Source: Hyphodiscus hymeniophilus (Eukaryota; Ascomycota; Leotiomycetes; Helotiales; Hyphodiscaceae). From it: a stretch of 64,000 bases of DNA. The stretch spans positions 806,001 to 870,000 of the forward strand of contig VNKQ01000010.1 in NCBI GenBank assembly GCA_016508695.1. Direction: 5' to 3'. Both the position numbers and the translations under genes were made by a program. Positions 1-11,375 of the stretch are shown piece by piece (within the stretch, counting starts at the first letter, position 1; the number at the start of each line of letters is the position of its first letter). The notes under the pieces are model-generated. The model worked only from the letters and a program-made list of their open reading frames with translations. It searched no databases and was not told the DNA's origin.

Positions 1-588
1 TCCTCATAGTCGATTCCATTCGCTAAACGTTTCCTGAAGCTCCAAAAAAGGATAATCTGTTTTGCGATCGCAGGATCCAAAAGAGTATAAAGAGATGGGT
101 TGGAAGAAGGAAGCGAAACTCGAAGATGCCCAACACTTCAGTGACTTTGCCTTTGGACTTCAGTCACTACTATCCTTTACCAGGCAGGGCATAACCAGAC
201 CGTTCTCGAAGTCTACCAGAATTTGCGACGTGCAACAAAATAATGGAAGCGAGACATGCTCACCCTGGTAAAAAGTGAATTGGCACTGCTGGAACGAGTT
301 TGCTCCCAACTTGCGGCAGCTAAATGCTACCTTAACATGGTCAGATGTTCCTCTGGTTGAGAAGTCAAGTCAGAGAACATCAACTGACTTATGCGGCCGG
401 TCAAAAACTCTGAAGTAGGTGTTCAGACGATTTGACTTGCAGTGTTGGTAGCATGAACGCGAAGCAGTAGTTCTGCCTTTGGAATCCGGCATGAATGAGT
501 ATGAAAATGAATCTAATTCTATTCATACCAAACGAAGGAATTTATCTATGACCGGGGAAACTAATCCTAAAGGAACCATTTTTAGGAT
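1..588. other. Intergenic, no gene seen
   Basis: No reading frame with an ATG start and family resemblance lies here. It is the region downstream of the monooxygenase gene that ends at 589 on the minus strand, so it probably holds that gene's 3' UTR and the flank of a gene outside the window. Confidence 0.5.
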
Positions 589-2599
589 CTACTCAGCGAA
601 CTGTGCCATCCATTTCTCATCAATAGCCTCTTCCGTCAAGTAAGGTGCGGTACTCAATTCCGGATCGCGATCCTCAATCGTAAATCCATATCCGTAATGT
701 GCGAACCTTTTAGAAACCATCAGCATCTTCCTCTGGGATCGCCTACGAGCAGAAGAGGGGCAACTCACGGATTTTCATCATGATAGTTAATCTCATAATC
801 CTCCCACCTCACATTTTTAAGAGCTTGCATGAAATGCAAACTGCTCCCAGGCCAAATCGCAAATACTTTCCCAGTCTCAGCATTCTTATACCAACTCCTA
901 CAATCCTCTTCCCATACTGTCCCCTTTATGAAAGTCTGAACATGCTTGTTGAATGCATCGGCAACTTCCTGCTTCGGAGTGAAGGATCTGATGTTCTCGA
1001 TTTGCAACTTCTTGATTACTTGCAAGCTGTAACCACAGATGGTGTTTAAAGGACCGATAGCAGAGCCATTCATGGCTGGCCATGTGGGACCACCGTACTG
1101 TGTCCTTATTAGCATTTCAGAAGATTTAGAACTATTGAAGTCAGAATTACCATGATATAGTTGGGAAATGATGGGACAGTCGTCCCGAGGTAGCATTCTG
1201 GGGCATCGCCGAAGTAATCCTTCAGGCTGGTGCCGCCGCGACCGATAACGGGATAATATGGGTGGTAGGAGACATCGAAACCTGTCGCGCATATGATTGA
1301 ATCGACCTCCCTCTCCACGCCATCTTCACCAACGACTCCGTTCTCCGTCACTTCTCGCACACCAGTGAAATGCACGTCAACGTTTGGCTCTTGAACCGCC
1401 TTCATATACGGATCGCCAGGCGTGACTCGTCTACAACCCACCGCAAACTTCGGCGTAAAACCGTTGAGTAACCGTTCATCTTTGATATGCTCTGCCATGC
1501 GAGCACGGTAAAGCTCTTGTGTGTCAATTTGGTACTGGGAACCCGAGAAGAAGAGGGACCAATCGCCATTGATTTGATTTTCGAAGTCACGGGCTTGAGC
1601 CACGAGTGCGGATTTGGACGAGCGTAGCAAGGCTTTTTGAGACTCGCTGTAGGCAGCGTTGGTGCCATTATTCGATGCCATTCCCACAAACCAGACGGCC
1701 GTTCGGACGAATACGTCCATGTGCTTAACGTAGGGTTGCATGCTGGGGACTGTCTGCACAGATGATGCTCCGGACCCAATTACTGCCACTCTCTCCCCTT
1801 TCCATTGCTCTCTTTGGTAACCTTCGTCCCATTGACCAGTATGCATGATCTTTCCTTTGAACTTGTCGAGGCCAGGTATGTTCGGCAACTTGGGATGGCT
1901 CAGAACACCTGTACCCTGCAACAGGAGGTCACAGGTATCCTCGAAATCTCTCACAGAGCCATCAGTCTGGGTCTGGCTTACTCTGACAGTCCACTTCCCA
2001 GTCCCTTCATTCCAGAAAGCACCTGTGACCTCAGAGTTGAATTGCATATATTTTCTGAGTCCAAAGCAATCGCAGACCTTCTCGAGATACGCCATGATAT
2101 CTTGAGCTGGAGAAAAGAAGGATGGCCAGTCGGGCTGAGAAGAATTAGCCATCTTTGAGCTGAAGATATCAGGAGAAATCGTATACATTTAATGCAAAGT
2201 TGAATGCATACGCATGAGATGGTATATCACAAGCGCAACCTGGATATCTGTTAACGAACCAGGTGCCGCCGATATTGTCGTTCTTCTCGTATATTACAAA
2301 GTCGACACTACCGCTATGTATTAGTCTCTCATACCTGCAGATATGAATAATAGGAGAAACACACTTCTCGCAGTTCTTCTGGATGTGATACGCATTTGCG
2401 ATACCAGAGACTCCGCCGCCTACACTAATGACTTTGATGCGCCTGTTTTCTAAAGGCAAATCAGCAATATGCGGGAATATTGTGTGAAAGGCTTCAGACT
2501 GGAACTCCCAAAGGTCACATCAGGGATCTTGTATGGCCTTTGTTTGGTTGGGACGACCTTCGCTGTGCTTTTGGTCTCGGAGATGGCAGAGGGTGCCAT
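589..2599 (-). CDS. FAD-dependent monooxygenase, Baeyer-Villiger/FMO type
   Basis: Predicted NADPH/FAD enzyme that inserts or transfers one oxygen atom (ketone to ester, or hydroxylation of a soft nucleophile); substrate unknown. Model: complement of 589-706, 769-1097, 1151-2159, 2212-2307, 2365-2449, 2500-2599, six exons, 578 aa, all in frame. Visible motifs: first Rossmann site GGGVSG near residues 44-49; type I Baeyer-Villiger fingerprint FKGKIMHTGQWD at about 194-205; second Rossmann site GSGASSV near 222-228; ATGF motif; C-terminal GPTWPAMNGS and NPFAHYGYGF stretches typical of fungal members. The length is normal for the family. Introns are 50-62 nt. The first intron's donor (GTCTGA at 2494-2499) is weak; GTTCCA six bases upstream is an in-frame alternative, so residues around 31-34 are uncertain. 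It is divergent from the Zn2Cys6 regulator at 3528, which may control it (inference). Confidence 0.88.
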
Positions 2600-3527
2600 T
2601 TAGAGGACTGTGATGATATTACGTGGCTGGGTTAAAAGCATAAAATGTTGAAAAGACGATCAAAATGTATTGGCCACGCAAACGTACGCACACAGTGCCA
2701 ATATATAACATCAATACAGACGCCTGCTTGAAGCAGTTGAACCTTTTGTCATCGCAACTCACTGCGCTCGCCTGACTTAAGACTTCAAGCAGGCCACAGC
2801 GACGAGGGAGAGGAACGACCAACTAAAGCCACAAGGCTCCCCACCACCGACTCCTTGGTCGAAGAAGGTACTCACGGACGACAATTCCATGACAACAAAA
2901 TAATAAACTCCGATTCCGAGTAACGGATACGCTTGTCTGGCTCGTTTATTCCAGATACCAACTCTGATACAAGCATGGCTTTAGACTCTTTGTATGTACG
3001 AGTACAATCCCGATCACGGCACTTGTGGGTATTGGGTTGTCGAAGAAACAATCCAATTCGGAATTAAACATAGGAAGTGCGACCTTGATCTTGACATTGG
3101 TAAAATTGGTGAAATCCGTGAAATCGGCATTGTAATTGTCTTTCAGCGGCTCAAAAAAAGTGGGACTCAGGCTGCTACCCAAGAGCCCAAAGGCCGGTGC
3201 TCGTTGTGACCTTCCTCGGCTTGGTTGCGCTTTGTAAGCACGACTCTTATCCATCTTCTGTCAACGCTTCACTCTGGGCAGCTGGACCTCCTATTCGATG
3301 ACACCCTCGCTGTCAATTACCTTTAAGACTGGAAGACTTCCCCCCCACGCCCCCCTTTCAATCATCATGCAGCTCTTGCACATCGGTGCCAGCAGTTATC
3401 CGTCATGGTAGAAGTCCATTGATAACACGAGTGCCTTGAAGTTGCACGGCCACCAACCAAGGGCAACGAATTGCCTAATCAAGTTACAAGCATACGGCCT
3501 CCGCCAACACTCACTGGAGAAGGCAAT
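2600..3527. promoter_or_regulatory. Divergent intergenic region, monooxygenase / Zn2Cys6 regulator
   Basis: These 928 bases lie between two divergently transcribed genes and should contain both promoters. Short open frames inside it lack family resemblance. A C-rich stretch sits at about 3341-3356. I could not identify a specific operator. Confidence 0.5.
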
Positions 3528-5348
3528 ATGTCGCTTCGAGGAGGAAAGATCAAGCGAACAAAGACGTTCACTGGCTGTTCAACATGTCGCTCAAGAGGCG
3601 TTAAGTGTGGGGAAGAGAAGCCGACATGCCTAAGATGCGAGAAAGGGTCTCTAAATTGTGCAGGTTATGGTGTGAACCTTCTCTGGCCTGGAACCAGGGA
3701 GCCAAAGGCCTCCCAGAGGAGAGTCATGTTGACCGGCCATGAGAGCTCTTGCAAAGCTATGAGCGAGGAGGAAATCTCGTCTATTTTGGACACTATCGAC
3801 ACTGAAATCCCTGTTACCGATTTATATTTCGGTTTGTTCGGTGTGTTTTCCGCTTCCAAATCATGTTCCTCACGGTCTCAAATTACCAAATCTACTTTGG
3901 AGGCCGCCTCCCATATCACCACGCTGGATCTTGCTATTGTGGACCACAATCCACTCGATGCCCCCGCCAAAAATGTCTTGGAATCCACCCCTCGCCGAAA
4001 GGAAGCCTCCTTTCCACAAATGAGACGCAAAACAAGAGTTGCGGCCCAGGAAACGCTGAGGTGGAGGAGTGGGCTAACGTTTCTGGAGCCTGGTGTCTAT
4101 GGTTCAATGCCGATAGAGTGCAAAGAAGGAATAGAACTTATGCATTACTGGCTTACGTACCTTAGCCCACTAATGATTCCCACTGAGCGACCAGATAACC
4201 CATTCACATCAATAATTGTTCCCCTCGCATTATCTACAGTCGATGAACAGCAAACATCGTCAGCAAGTAAAGCGCTCCTTTATTCAGTGTACTCTCTCTC
4301 GGCATTTAATCAATCAAGCTCCAGCGCCTTTTCGGTAGCGAGGAGGAAACAACGCCATGCTTTGGGCTCCGTCTGTCTGCAAGTGGCGTTTGAGGAATTG
4401 GGTCGTAGCTTGGTGAAAGCGAATCATAACGCACCAGAAGTTATCCTCGCAACTATTCTCAACCTCGTCATCATCGGGATTTTCACGGACAATTACTCGA
4501 ATTACAGAATACACCTTCGAGGCGGAGCAGAGTGGATTCGATCAATAGATAAGTCAACATGGAAGCATAACCATGACGCTTCTACCATCTATCAGATGTT
4601 TAGCGCACTTGATGCACTTCGTCCAGCACACAGCATTTTGGCTCGTGACCTCGGACCCCAGGGACTTTCAGTCGAATACCTCTCGCTCGACAAAACTGAT
4701 GGGAGTGACTCCACGCTCAACCGCAATCACCATCTGGCAGATCATGAAGGACTACTTATCGCGAGCAGCAAGACGGGATCTTACTGCTTGGACAAGATCT
4801 TCGCTCTCACCAAGCCTGTACTGGAATGCATATTGCAAATTAATCGACTGGTATTTACTGGCGTCATGCCAGCCGATGGAGAATTTGTATCTCTCGAGTT
4901 CAAAATCATGAGCAGTAATCCTGAGTTACTCCACTTTCCCTCGCTAACACCTGCGTATGAAAAAGTTGCTCAGCACCATGCCTGTACGCTGTGGTGCGCC
5001 TTATACATCTTCTACAAAAGCTCGCTGTTGAAACTGCCGCCAGCAGACATGCAATGGCTAGTACGACAAAGTATTAAACATTTGGATGCGATCGAATCGC
5101 TCACTGATGGCCTTACATGTTCTGGGCTTCTCTGGCCATTATTCATTGCTGCATCTGAGGCAGAGGATGAAGATTTGAGATTTCAATCTATCAAAGTATT
5201 TGAGAAGCGACAGCAGCTTGGCATCGCGAACACGACGCCTGCAAGAAAAGTTGTGGAGGAGGTCTGGAGACGCAGAGACCAAGGCGACACTGATGTGTCA
5301 TGGCATGAAGTCATGGCGCAATTGAATATTGATATTCTTCTGAGCTAG
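3528..5348 (+). CDS. Zn2Cys6 transcription factor with fungal-specific regulatory domain
   Basis: Single-exon gene, 606 aa, nuclear DNA-binding regulator. The binuclear zinc cluster is complete: C17, C20, C27, C34, C37 and C44 with spacing C-x2-C-x6-C-x6-C-x2-C-x6-C, preceded by a basic stretch (KIKRTK). The rest resembles the fungal-specific transcription factor domain of the PF11951 type, including the HLRGGAEWI segment in the middle and a C-terminal WHEVMAQL-like end. The frame stays open upstream to a TTG at 3471, but the first ATG in frame is 3528, directly before the zinc cluster, and its context (A at -3) is acceptable. Family members usually bind CGG triplets and often control neighbouring metabolic genes; the divergent monooxygenase is the obvious candidate target (inference). 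Confidence 0.92.
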   Translation: MSLRGGKIKRTKTFTGCSTCRSRGVKCGEEKPTCLRCEKGSLNCAGYGVNLLWPGTREPKASQRRVMLTGHESSCKAMSEEEISSILDTIDTEIPVTDLYFGLFGVFSASKSCSSRSQITKSTLEAASHITTLDLAIVDHNPLDAPAKNVLESTPRRKEASFPQMRRKTRVAAQETLRWRSGLTFLEPGVYGSMPIECKEGIELMHYWLTYLSPLMIPTERPDNPFTSIIVPLALSTVDEQQTSSASKALLYSVYSLSAFNQSSSSAFSVARRKQRHALGSVCLQVAFEELGRSLVKANHNAPEVILATILNLVIIGIFTDNYSNYRIHLRGGAEWIRSIDKSTWKHNHDASTIYQMFSALDALRPAHSILARDLGPQGLSVEYLSLDKTDGSDSTLNRNHHLADHEGLLIASSKTGSYCLDKIFALTKPVLECILQINRLVFTGVMPADGEFVSLEFKIMSSNPELLHFPSLTPAYEKVAQHHACTLWCALYIFYKSSLLKLPPADMQWLVRQSIKHLDAIESLTDGLTCSGLLWPLFIAASEAEDEDLRFQSIKVFEKRQQLGIANTTPARKVVEEVWRRRDQGDTDVSWHEVMAQLNIDILLS

Positions 5349-5589
5349 CCATACTCACCGAAGTTGAGTTCATGAGCCTTTTCACCCAAAGCTAGACTCA
5401 CGCCAGCCTTTCGGACTGGCTGCCCTGCTGTTCTGTCACATTGCTATTATTTACAAGAGTCATCCTCTCCGAGCTCTTCGATAATGGTCTGAGGGTTTCA
5501 CCAATTGCTTTTTGAAAGCGAAGGATGTCTTTGTATATCATGAATCATGATATTCTATCTCACTCCTTGTGGTGCTCCATCGTCACGTC

Positions 5590-6867
5590 ATAGCCCATAG
5601 GCCCAATCTCGAACTTCTTGATCTGCTATTCCACACGTCGTTCCTTTGACAAAGGAGTCCTCGCTATCCTCGACTGCATCAATAGACAGTTCGCCCACCT
5701 CTCCAAGCTCGATCTCGAAGATCTTGGTCTGGACCCTTTGGAAGTTGCGATACATTCCCAGCGTGTAAACTTGTATCTCACCGCCTGTGCTCTTGCTGTC
5801 CGGACTGCCTCGAAGACAATCATAACTTGTCCCATAGTATCATTGCCTTTTGCTTGGAGCGTAAGACATTCAGCCAAGGCATCCGCATCTTCTACAGCCA
5901 TTGAAACTCACATCGATACATAAAACGACATTGCATGCGCTGCATCACCCATCAGTGAAAACTTTCGCGACTCTGAAGCCCATTTCGGAAGCGTCTTGAC
6001 TTGGTGAATTGGCCGATTTTGAACACGTGGAGAAGTCATTGAGAGGAGCGTTCTCAACAACGGGTCCCAGCCTTTAACAGCTGTTACAGCTCAACCTGAT
6101 ATTGCTTCGGCGTCCGGCTACCTGTCTCGACGTTGTCGGGATGGGAAAGAACTATATTCAACTTTTGAGAGTTCTTGATCATATACGTCTTGACCAATTG
6201 CTTGTCTCCAACCTAGCAGTTGCAATCATGCTCTGCAACAATATGAGCTGTTTCTGAATTCGCTCTGATCGCATCGACGGGTGCCATGGTTCGGTATGCT
6301 GCATGACCGGTTATCTCAAGACCATCTCCGACTTCCGGGAGGAACGACTTTCAAGCAAAAGAGTTGATACCATCAACGGCGACGAACAGTTCTGCATGAA
6401 GCTCTTCTCCGTTGGCTAGTTCTACCCTTCCAACCTCAAAACTATAGCGGACGACTTGGCTATCCAGTCTAAGCTGTGCTCCGGCTTTAAGTGCATGGTC
6501 GTGCAAGATGCGATGAATGTCCGCTCGATGAATGATGATGTAAGGACCTCCATATCGGCTTTCGAAGTCCTCGAAGGATACCTGTCCCAAGAGCTTGCCA
6601 GTGGTGTCTTGGCGAATGCTGAACGAACTTGGCAAAACGGAGTGTGCTTGAATGTCCAGAGCCAGAAGAGTCTGGTCGCATTCGGGGTCAGCTGGATACC
6701 TGCCCCACCTCGGCCAGAGCGGGTGCCGACTCGAGGATGGTCACGTTGTGACCAGTGAGTGAGAGCGACAGTGCTACTGAGAGACCGCCAATGCCTGCTA
6801 ATCTGTATGTCGAGTAATAGATTGATGGGGATTATACTGAGATCTGCAGACCGGGAATCGAAGGCAT
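5590..6867 (-). pseudogene. Decayed salicylate-hydroxylase-like FAD monooxygenase
   Basis: Remnant of a class A flavin monooxygenase (PF01494 type) that would hydroxylate an aromatic ring using NAD(P)H. Pieces in order on the minus strand: MPSIPGLQIS at the start (ATG at 6867), AGIGGLSVALSL and VTILESAPALAEVG (FAD Rossmann region), GAGIQLTPNATRL in another frame, YIIIHRADIHRIL, VAVDGINS, VLSHPDNVET, GDAAHAMSFY and a MAVEDADALAECL helix. Breaks seen: a missing G in the run near 6703 that shifts the frame inside EVGAGIQ; loss of roughly 40 residues after TRL; an in-frame TGA at 6351-6353 (CGA to TGA); another TGA at 5908-5910 in place of Gly; scrambled frames in the C-terminal part. The key FAD motifs are still readable, so decay looks fairly recent. 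Ends are approximate. Confidence 0.85.
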
Positions 6868-7122
6868 GCTGCAAAACTTCAATAAAAACTCTATCAAAAA
6901 CTCGAAACTGGTATTCTTGAGATGAAGTCGAGGTCAGCAGAAAGTGTCAAGAATTACTGATAGCTCACTTGAATCCTAAAGCCTATCTTACATAAGCCGT
7001 GGGGAAACAAGCCTGCGCAGCTGCGCTTGATGAGAATCATCCACTAGCGGGCTTTTCCAGGCAGCAGCAGGTAGCCGAAGAACTTACCTCCATCTGTAAA
7101 GCACCTCCATCGTCTTCTAACA

Positions 7123-8103
7123 ATGCACGAAATTAAGATGTCGTACAGCTCACTACCGGACGAGATTTTCCTGATAATCGCAAAGAATGTCCGTCTTATT
7201 GATATCGAGAACTTCGCCCTCGTCGACAAGCGGACATTCAACATTGCTCATAACAGGCTGGAGGAGCGGAGAGCAATCAAGCGCAATGCAATCATCATGA
7301 AGTCGCGATTTCCCTGTTCGAAAACCCCCCATAACGTCTCTGGTCTCCACCTTAGCAATATCCAAACGCTATGCCCAGATTTCTATCAACTGACTTCCGA
7401 AGTCAGGACTAAAATTCGTCGAGGAGAGGCAGGCGGAGAAAAAGAGAAGATGGTAGCAGATCTCGACTACCTAGATCTAAAAGGAGATCTGCATTGGCTT
7501 CAGCCCGGAATGCCTGCATATGAAAATATATGGACTCGGAGTGAAGCTGATTCGAAAGAGAAGCTGGACGAACTCATGGCAGCTGCGGAGCGAGTCGGCG
7601 TGGAATTCCCAAATGCCTTTCTCAAGATCATGGGCTCGACAGAGCTGATGAATCGTGTGTTTCTCGGCGGTAATCGCTTCTCTCTTGGCCCCAACCTAGT
7701 TAAGTGCAATCCCGAGGACGACAAAGATGGCGGTGGTTATGTGATTCGGTTCTTGAGTCAGGAAAAGGGTCGTTGGGTTTGGTCGCTGTACCTTGCTCCT
7801 GGAGGTTATCATTGTGTACTTTTAACGCCTAAAAGCTATACATCCAACGATGTTCACTGTTCTGGCTGCAAGGATACAGATCCATATGGAGGTCAAAGAG
7901 GAGGACCGCTAGAGGGCCATCCAAAGTGGGAGGCCTTCAAGGGTGTGCCGAGGGCTTGTGACAAGTTGGATCTTCAGTTCGTGTGGGCAGACTTTGAAGA
8001 ATGTTTGGCGCTCGCTCACTTCGATGGACAGTGCTCGTGGGGCTTGTGGCTAGGACACAAGCCCACGAACTCGCAGAAAATGTATGTTACGAACTTGAAA
8101 TGA
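7123..8103 (+). CDS. F-box protein with SUKH-like C-terminal region
   Basis: Single exon, 326 aa, ATG at 7123 with A at -3; a second in-frame ATG follows at 7138. Residues 11-45 (LPDEIFLIIAKNV, then ENFALVDKRTFNIA) read as an F-box, which would dock to Skp1 in an SCF ubiquitin ligase. From about residue 145 the sequence runs through an ELMAAAERVGVEFP segment, FLKIMGS, a GGNRFSLGPNLVKC strand region and WSLYLAPGGYHCVLL. This order resembles the SMI1/KNR4 (SUKH) fold seen in some fungal hypothetical proteins; that match is from memory and is tentative. The ending WGLWLGHKP is unusual. No signal peptide or membrane segment. Likely an orphan substrate adaptor; target unknown. It sits between a decayed monooxygenase and a secreted peptidase and has no evident operon-like link. 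Confidence 0.75.
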   Translation: MHEIKMSYSSLPDEIFLIIAKNVRLIDIENFALVDKRTFNIAHNRLEERRAIKRNAIIMKSRFPCSKTPHNVSGLHLSNIQTLCPDFYQLTSEVRTKIRRGEAGGEKEKMVADLDYLDLKGDLHWLQPGMPAYENIWTRSEADSKEKLDELMAAAERVGVEFPNAFLKIMGSTELMNRVFLGGNRFSLGPNLVKCNPEDDKDGGGYVIRFLSQEKGRWVWSLYLAPGGYHCVLLTPKSYTSNDVHCSGCKDTDPYGGQRGGPLEGHPKWEAFKGVPRACDKLDLQFVWADFEECLALAHFDGQCSWGLWLGHKPTNSQKMYVTNLK

Positions 8104-8727
8104 CTCGATGGAGAGGCAAAGCAGTCGCTTGTTTTACGGTATTAGAGAAAGGAATACGGCCCCTGTTGTAGTGAACACAGACAAGACGAATAGAGAGTTC
8201 CAACATGCTCACCTTACAATTCCGATCTGTCAATTCATAGCTCAGTATTGTATTTTCCCGATTCACTATGTCACTATGTGACTGTAAGCAACCAAGTACA
8301 TCTACAACTAGGACCAGTTAATTACCGCTACTTTATCACAGTACCGGTGGTGCCGGCTGAATTTAAAAGCGTAAGCCCTTGGCCAAGCGAGCAGCCCAAG
8401 CGAGAAGTCTTCAGGGGCAAGGAAATCACGGCTCATTCTCACCTCCCTCATCGAGCGCATATGACGATTTTCAAGCATCTCACGAAGAGGGAAGCTGCTT
8501 GACAGGTGAGTAACGTCAGAATCACTGCCAATCTGGCATATCTTTTAGCCGGTTCCCGGCTCCTTGCATTGGGTTGTGACCTACTTCTTTAGGCTAGGTG
8601 CCCAAGCTAGATATGTAGATCTCCAGGGGAGCTCCTCCACGGCTAGCACGGTAATGCACAAGGTACAAAAGCTTGATCACGCCCGAAAGTTAATTTCTAT
8701 CGAAGCTGCTTGACCTCGACGTTGAAT
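8104..8727. other. Intergenic, no gene seen
   Basis: Contains the 3' flank of the F-box gene and the promoter of the sedolisin gene. No supported coding frame; the 84-codon open frame here shows no family resemblance. Confidence 0.5.
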
Positions 8728-11375
8728 ATGGCTGTCATGAAAGTCTCCCTATGTTTGGTGGCGCTTATGGGCTTGATTGAAGCTATCGCGCTTCCGTCCC
8801 ACCATGAAGTTCATGAGAAGCGGGAAACCGTGCATTCGAGGTGGATGAAGAGGGGTCGTGTCGAATCTCACAAGCTGCTTCCAATGCGCATTGGATTGGC
8901 ACAGAGCAATCTCGAGAATGGTTACGACCATTTGATGGATGTGTACGTCCTCTCTCTCCTCGTAGAGAAACGGATTGAAAATTGATAGTATCTAGCTCTG
9001 ATCCTGCCTCACCAAACTTTGGACAACATTGGAGCCCCGAAAAGGTCATTGAGACCTTCCGTCCTTCCAAAGCGACTGAGGACGAAGTCCGCAATTGGCT
9101 TGTGGACAGTGGAATCCCCTCAACGAGAATCAGTCACTCGGATAATAAAGCATGGTTTGCCTTCTATGCAACAGCGGAGGAAGCTGAAAACCTTCTCTTC
9201 ACGGAGTACCATGAATATGAAGATACGGTCACCGGCGGTGTCATTCCATCATGTGATGAATACCATGTCCCCAAGCATATCCGACCCCACGTGTAAGCAA
9301 ACTCTTGCCTCCCTGGTAGTGACCAGAACTCTGATGGCCCCCTAGCGATTACATCTCACCAGGAATTAAGCTTCTCGCTCCACCAGAGTCCCACAAGTCG
9401 AAACGAGAAGCGTTCCGTGTCGAAGGTGAAGCCAAGGAACTTGAGAGTCGAATCGTTCATGGGATTCTGCAGACCGAGACCGAGCTTCATCCTGATCCCA
9501 ACAGCTTGAAGACCTGTGATGTGGCAATCACCCCCGCATGCGTGGCAGCACTGTACAACATCCCCCCGGGGCACTCCAAGAATCCGAAAAACTCAATGGG
9601 TGTATTCGAGTCTGAGCTGCAGTTTTGGACTCAATTTGATCTTGATTCCTTCTTCACAAACTACACCAAACAGATTCCAAATGGTACGCATCCGATGGCG
9701 GCCAATATCGACGGTGGACAGCAATCGACCACAGATGAGTATTATGCTGGTGGCGAGGTTGATCTCGACCTTCAGCTCGCCTATCCGATTGTTTATCCTC
9801 AGACAATCACCTTGTATCAAGTGGATGACTTCATCGTTCAAGCGAACCCGAACGATACGTATACGTTTGGCTTCAACACATTCCTAGATGCGCTGGATGG
9901 AGTGAGTGGTCTCGTACATCACAAAAGGCAAAAGCTTACAGGAGATAGTCTTACTGCACATTCTCCGCCTACAACGAAACCGGAAACGATCCCTACCTGG
10001 ATGAAGCATACCCAGACCCCGCTCCTGGAGGCTGGCAGGGACCGCTAATGTGTGGTGTCTACAAGCCCACAAACGTGATATCGGTCTCCTACGGAGGGCA
10101 GGAAGCTGATCTTCCAGTCTCATATCAAAAGCGACAATGTCTCGAGTACATGAAACTCGGCCTTCAAGGAGTATCATTCCTCTATGCATCTGGTGATTCG
10201 GGCGTCTCGAGTAAGTTTCTTAATGGCGTGGTGCCAAGTCACATGGCTAATATGTCCTCAGACTACCCTGATTCTGGAGATGGACCAACAGGCTGTCTCG
10301 GACCTGACTTGAACGTCTTCAATCCCACTTGGCCGAACACTTGCCCCTACATCACAAACGTTGGCGCCACAAAGGTGTATGCAGGGTACGTAACTTACTT
10401 TGGAGTAAGCCCGTCAGGCATCTTGAGAGTTGCAGCTCGCTCGAAACAAGCAATCAGCCCAAGAATGAAATTGCTGACTTGCTCCCTCCCAGAAAAACCG
10501 TCTACGAGCCCGAGTCCGCCGTCTATGATCCAGCAGGCTTCCCATATTCCGTAAACTACTCGTCGGGCGGCGGCTTCAGCAACGTCTACCCCATCCCCAA
10601 GTATCAGCAGAGCGCCGTGGCAACCTTCTTCGCAAAGCACAACCCGCCCTACAAGCACTACAGCGCCCTCGCACCCGACACGGGCGACATCCAGACCCTC
10701 CCAGACATAGGCGCCCTCGCGGGAAAGACGGGCGGTATATACAACCGCATCGGGCGAGGCGTTCCGGACGTCGCAGCAAACGGGGACAACATTGCCGTTC
10801 GTTGCCCCTATCCCCCACCTCATCTCACACGCAGGATCTGGAGTCCGAAGCTGACATGCACGCACAACAGGTGTTCGTAGGAGGCTCGGCCGGCCTCTCG
10901 GGAGGCACGTCAGCCAGCACTCCCATCTTCGCGTCGGTGATCAACCGCATCAACGAGGAGCGTCTGAACGCCGGCAAGGGCCCGATCGGTTTCCTGAACC
11001 CTTCGCTCTACGCTAACCCCAGCATGCTGAACGATATCACGAATGGCACGAATCCCGGCTGTGGGACTGTGGGCTTCTCGGCCGTTCCTGGGTGAGTTGC
11101 CTTGAACGCGTTATACGTTGGTTCGTGCTAATGGATGCGTTGTAGATGGGATCCTGTGACGGGGTTGGGGACGCCGAATTTTCGTGAGTCGAACTGTTTC
11201 TTAGCTCTTCGTTCCTTGACTTTCTCTGGCTTGACATTGACCCTCCGTGTCCTTTTCAAAATTTCCTTTCGTGGAATCCTTGCCTTGATTGCTTACTTCC
11301 AACTTTACGTCGTCGAGCTTGCTGACTCGACAACCTGCAGCCAAGATGTTAAAGTATTATCTGGGTCTGCCATGA
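8728..11375 (+). CDS. Secreted tripeptidyl peptidase, sedolisin family S53
   Basis: Acid serine peptidase that removes tripeptides from protein N-termini outside the cell. Model: 8728-8942, 8996-9292, 9346-9901, 9949-10210, 10262-10385, 10493-10796, 10871-11091, 11146-11183, 11341-11375; nine exons, 683 aa, in frame throughout. A signal peptide (MAVMKVSLCLVALMGLIEA) leads into a pro-domain up to about residue 200. Catalytic residues are all present: E308 and D312 in GGEVDLD, oxyanion D439 in ASGDSG, nucleophile S600 in GGTSAST. A C-terminal Asp in DPVTGLGTPNF fits the calcium site. The nearest open frame begins at a TTG (8710), but the first ATG is 8728 and gives the clean signal peptide. Last exons are tiny (38 and 35 nt). 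Introns are 47-157 nt. Expected to be induced in nitrogen or carbon limitation, by family knowledge only. Confidence 0.94.

Noticed and set aside
2169..2188. 27-nt intron in the flavin monooxygenase (GTATAC to CTTCAG)
   Set aside because: Too short to splice; a 52-nt intron with the same acceptor (2160-2211) keeps the frame and gives the spacing expected between SH and PDW.
3471..3527. N-terminal extension of the Zn2Cys6 protein
   Set aside because: It would need a TTG start; the first ATG (3528) sits right before the zinc cluster.
5618..5923. Plus-strand 101-codon frame
   Set aside because: It is the complement of the C-terminal part of the decayed FAD monooxygenase.
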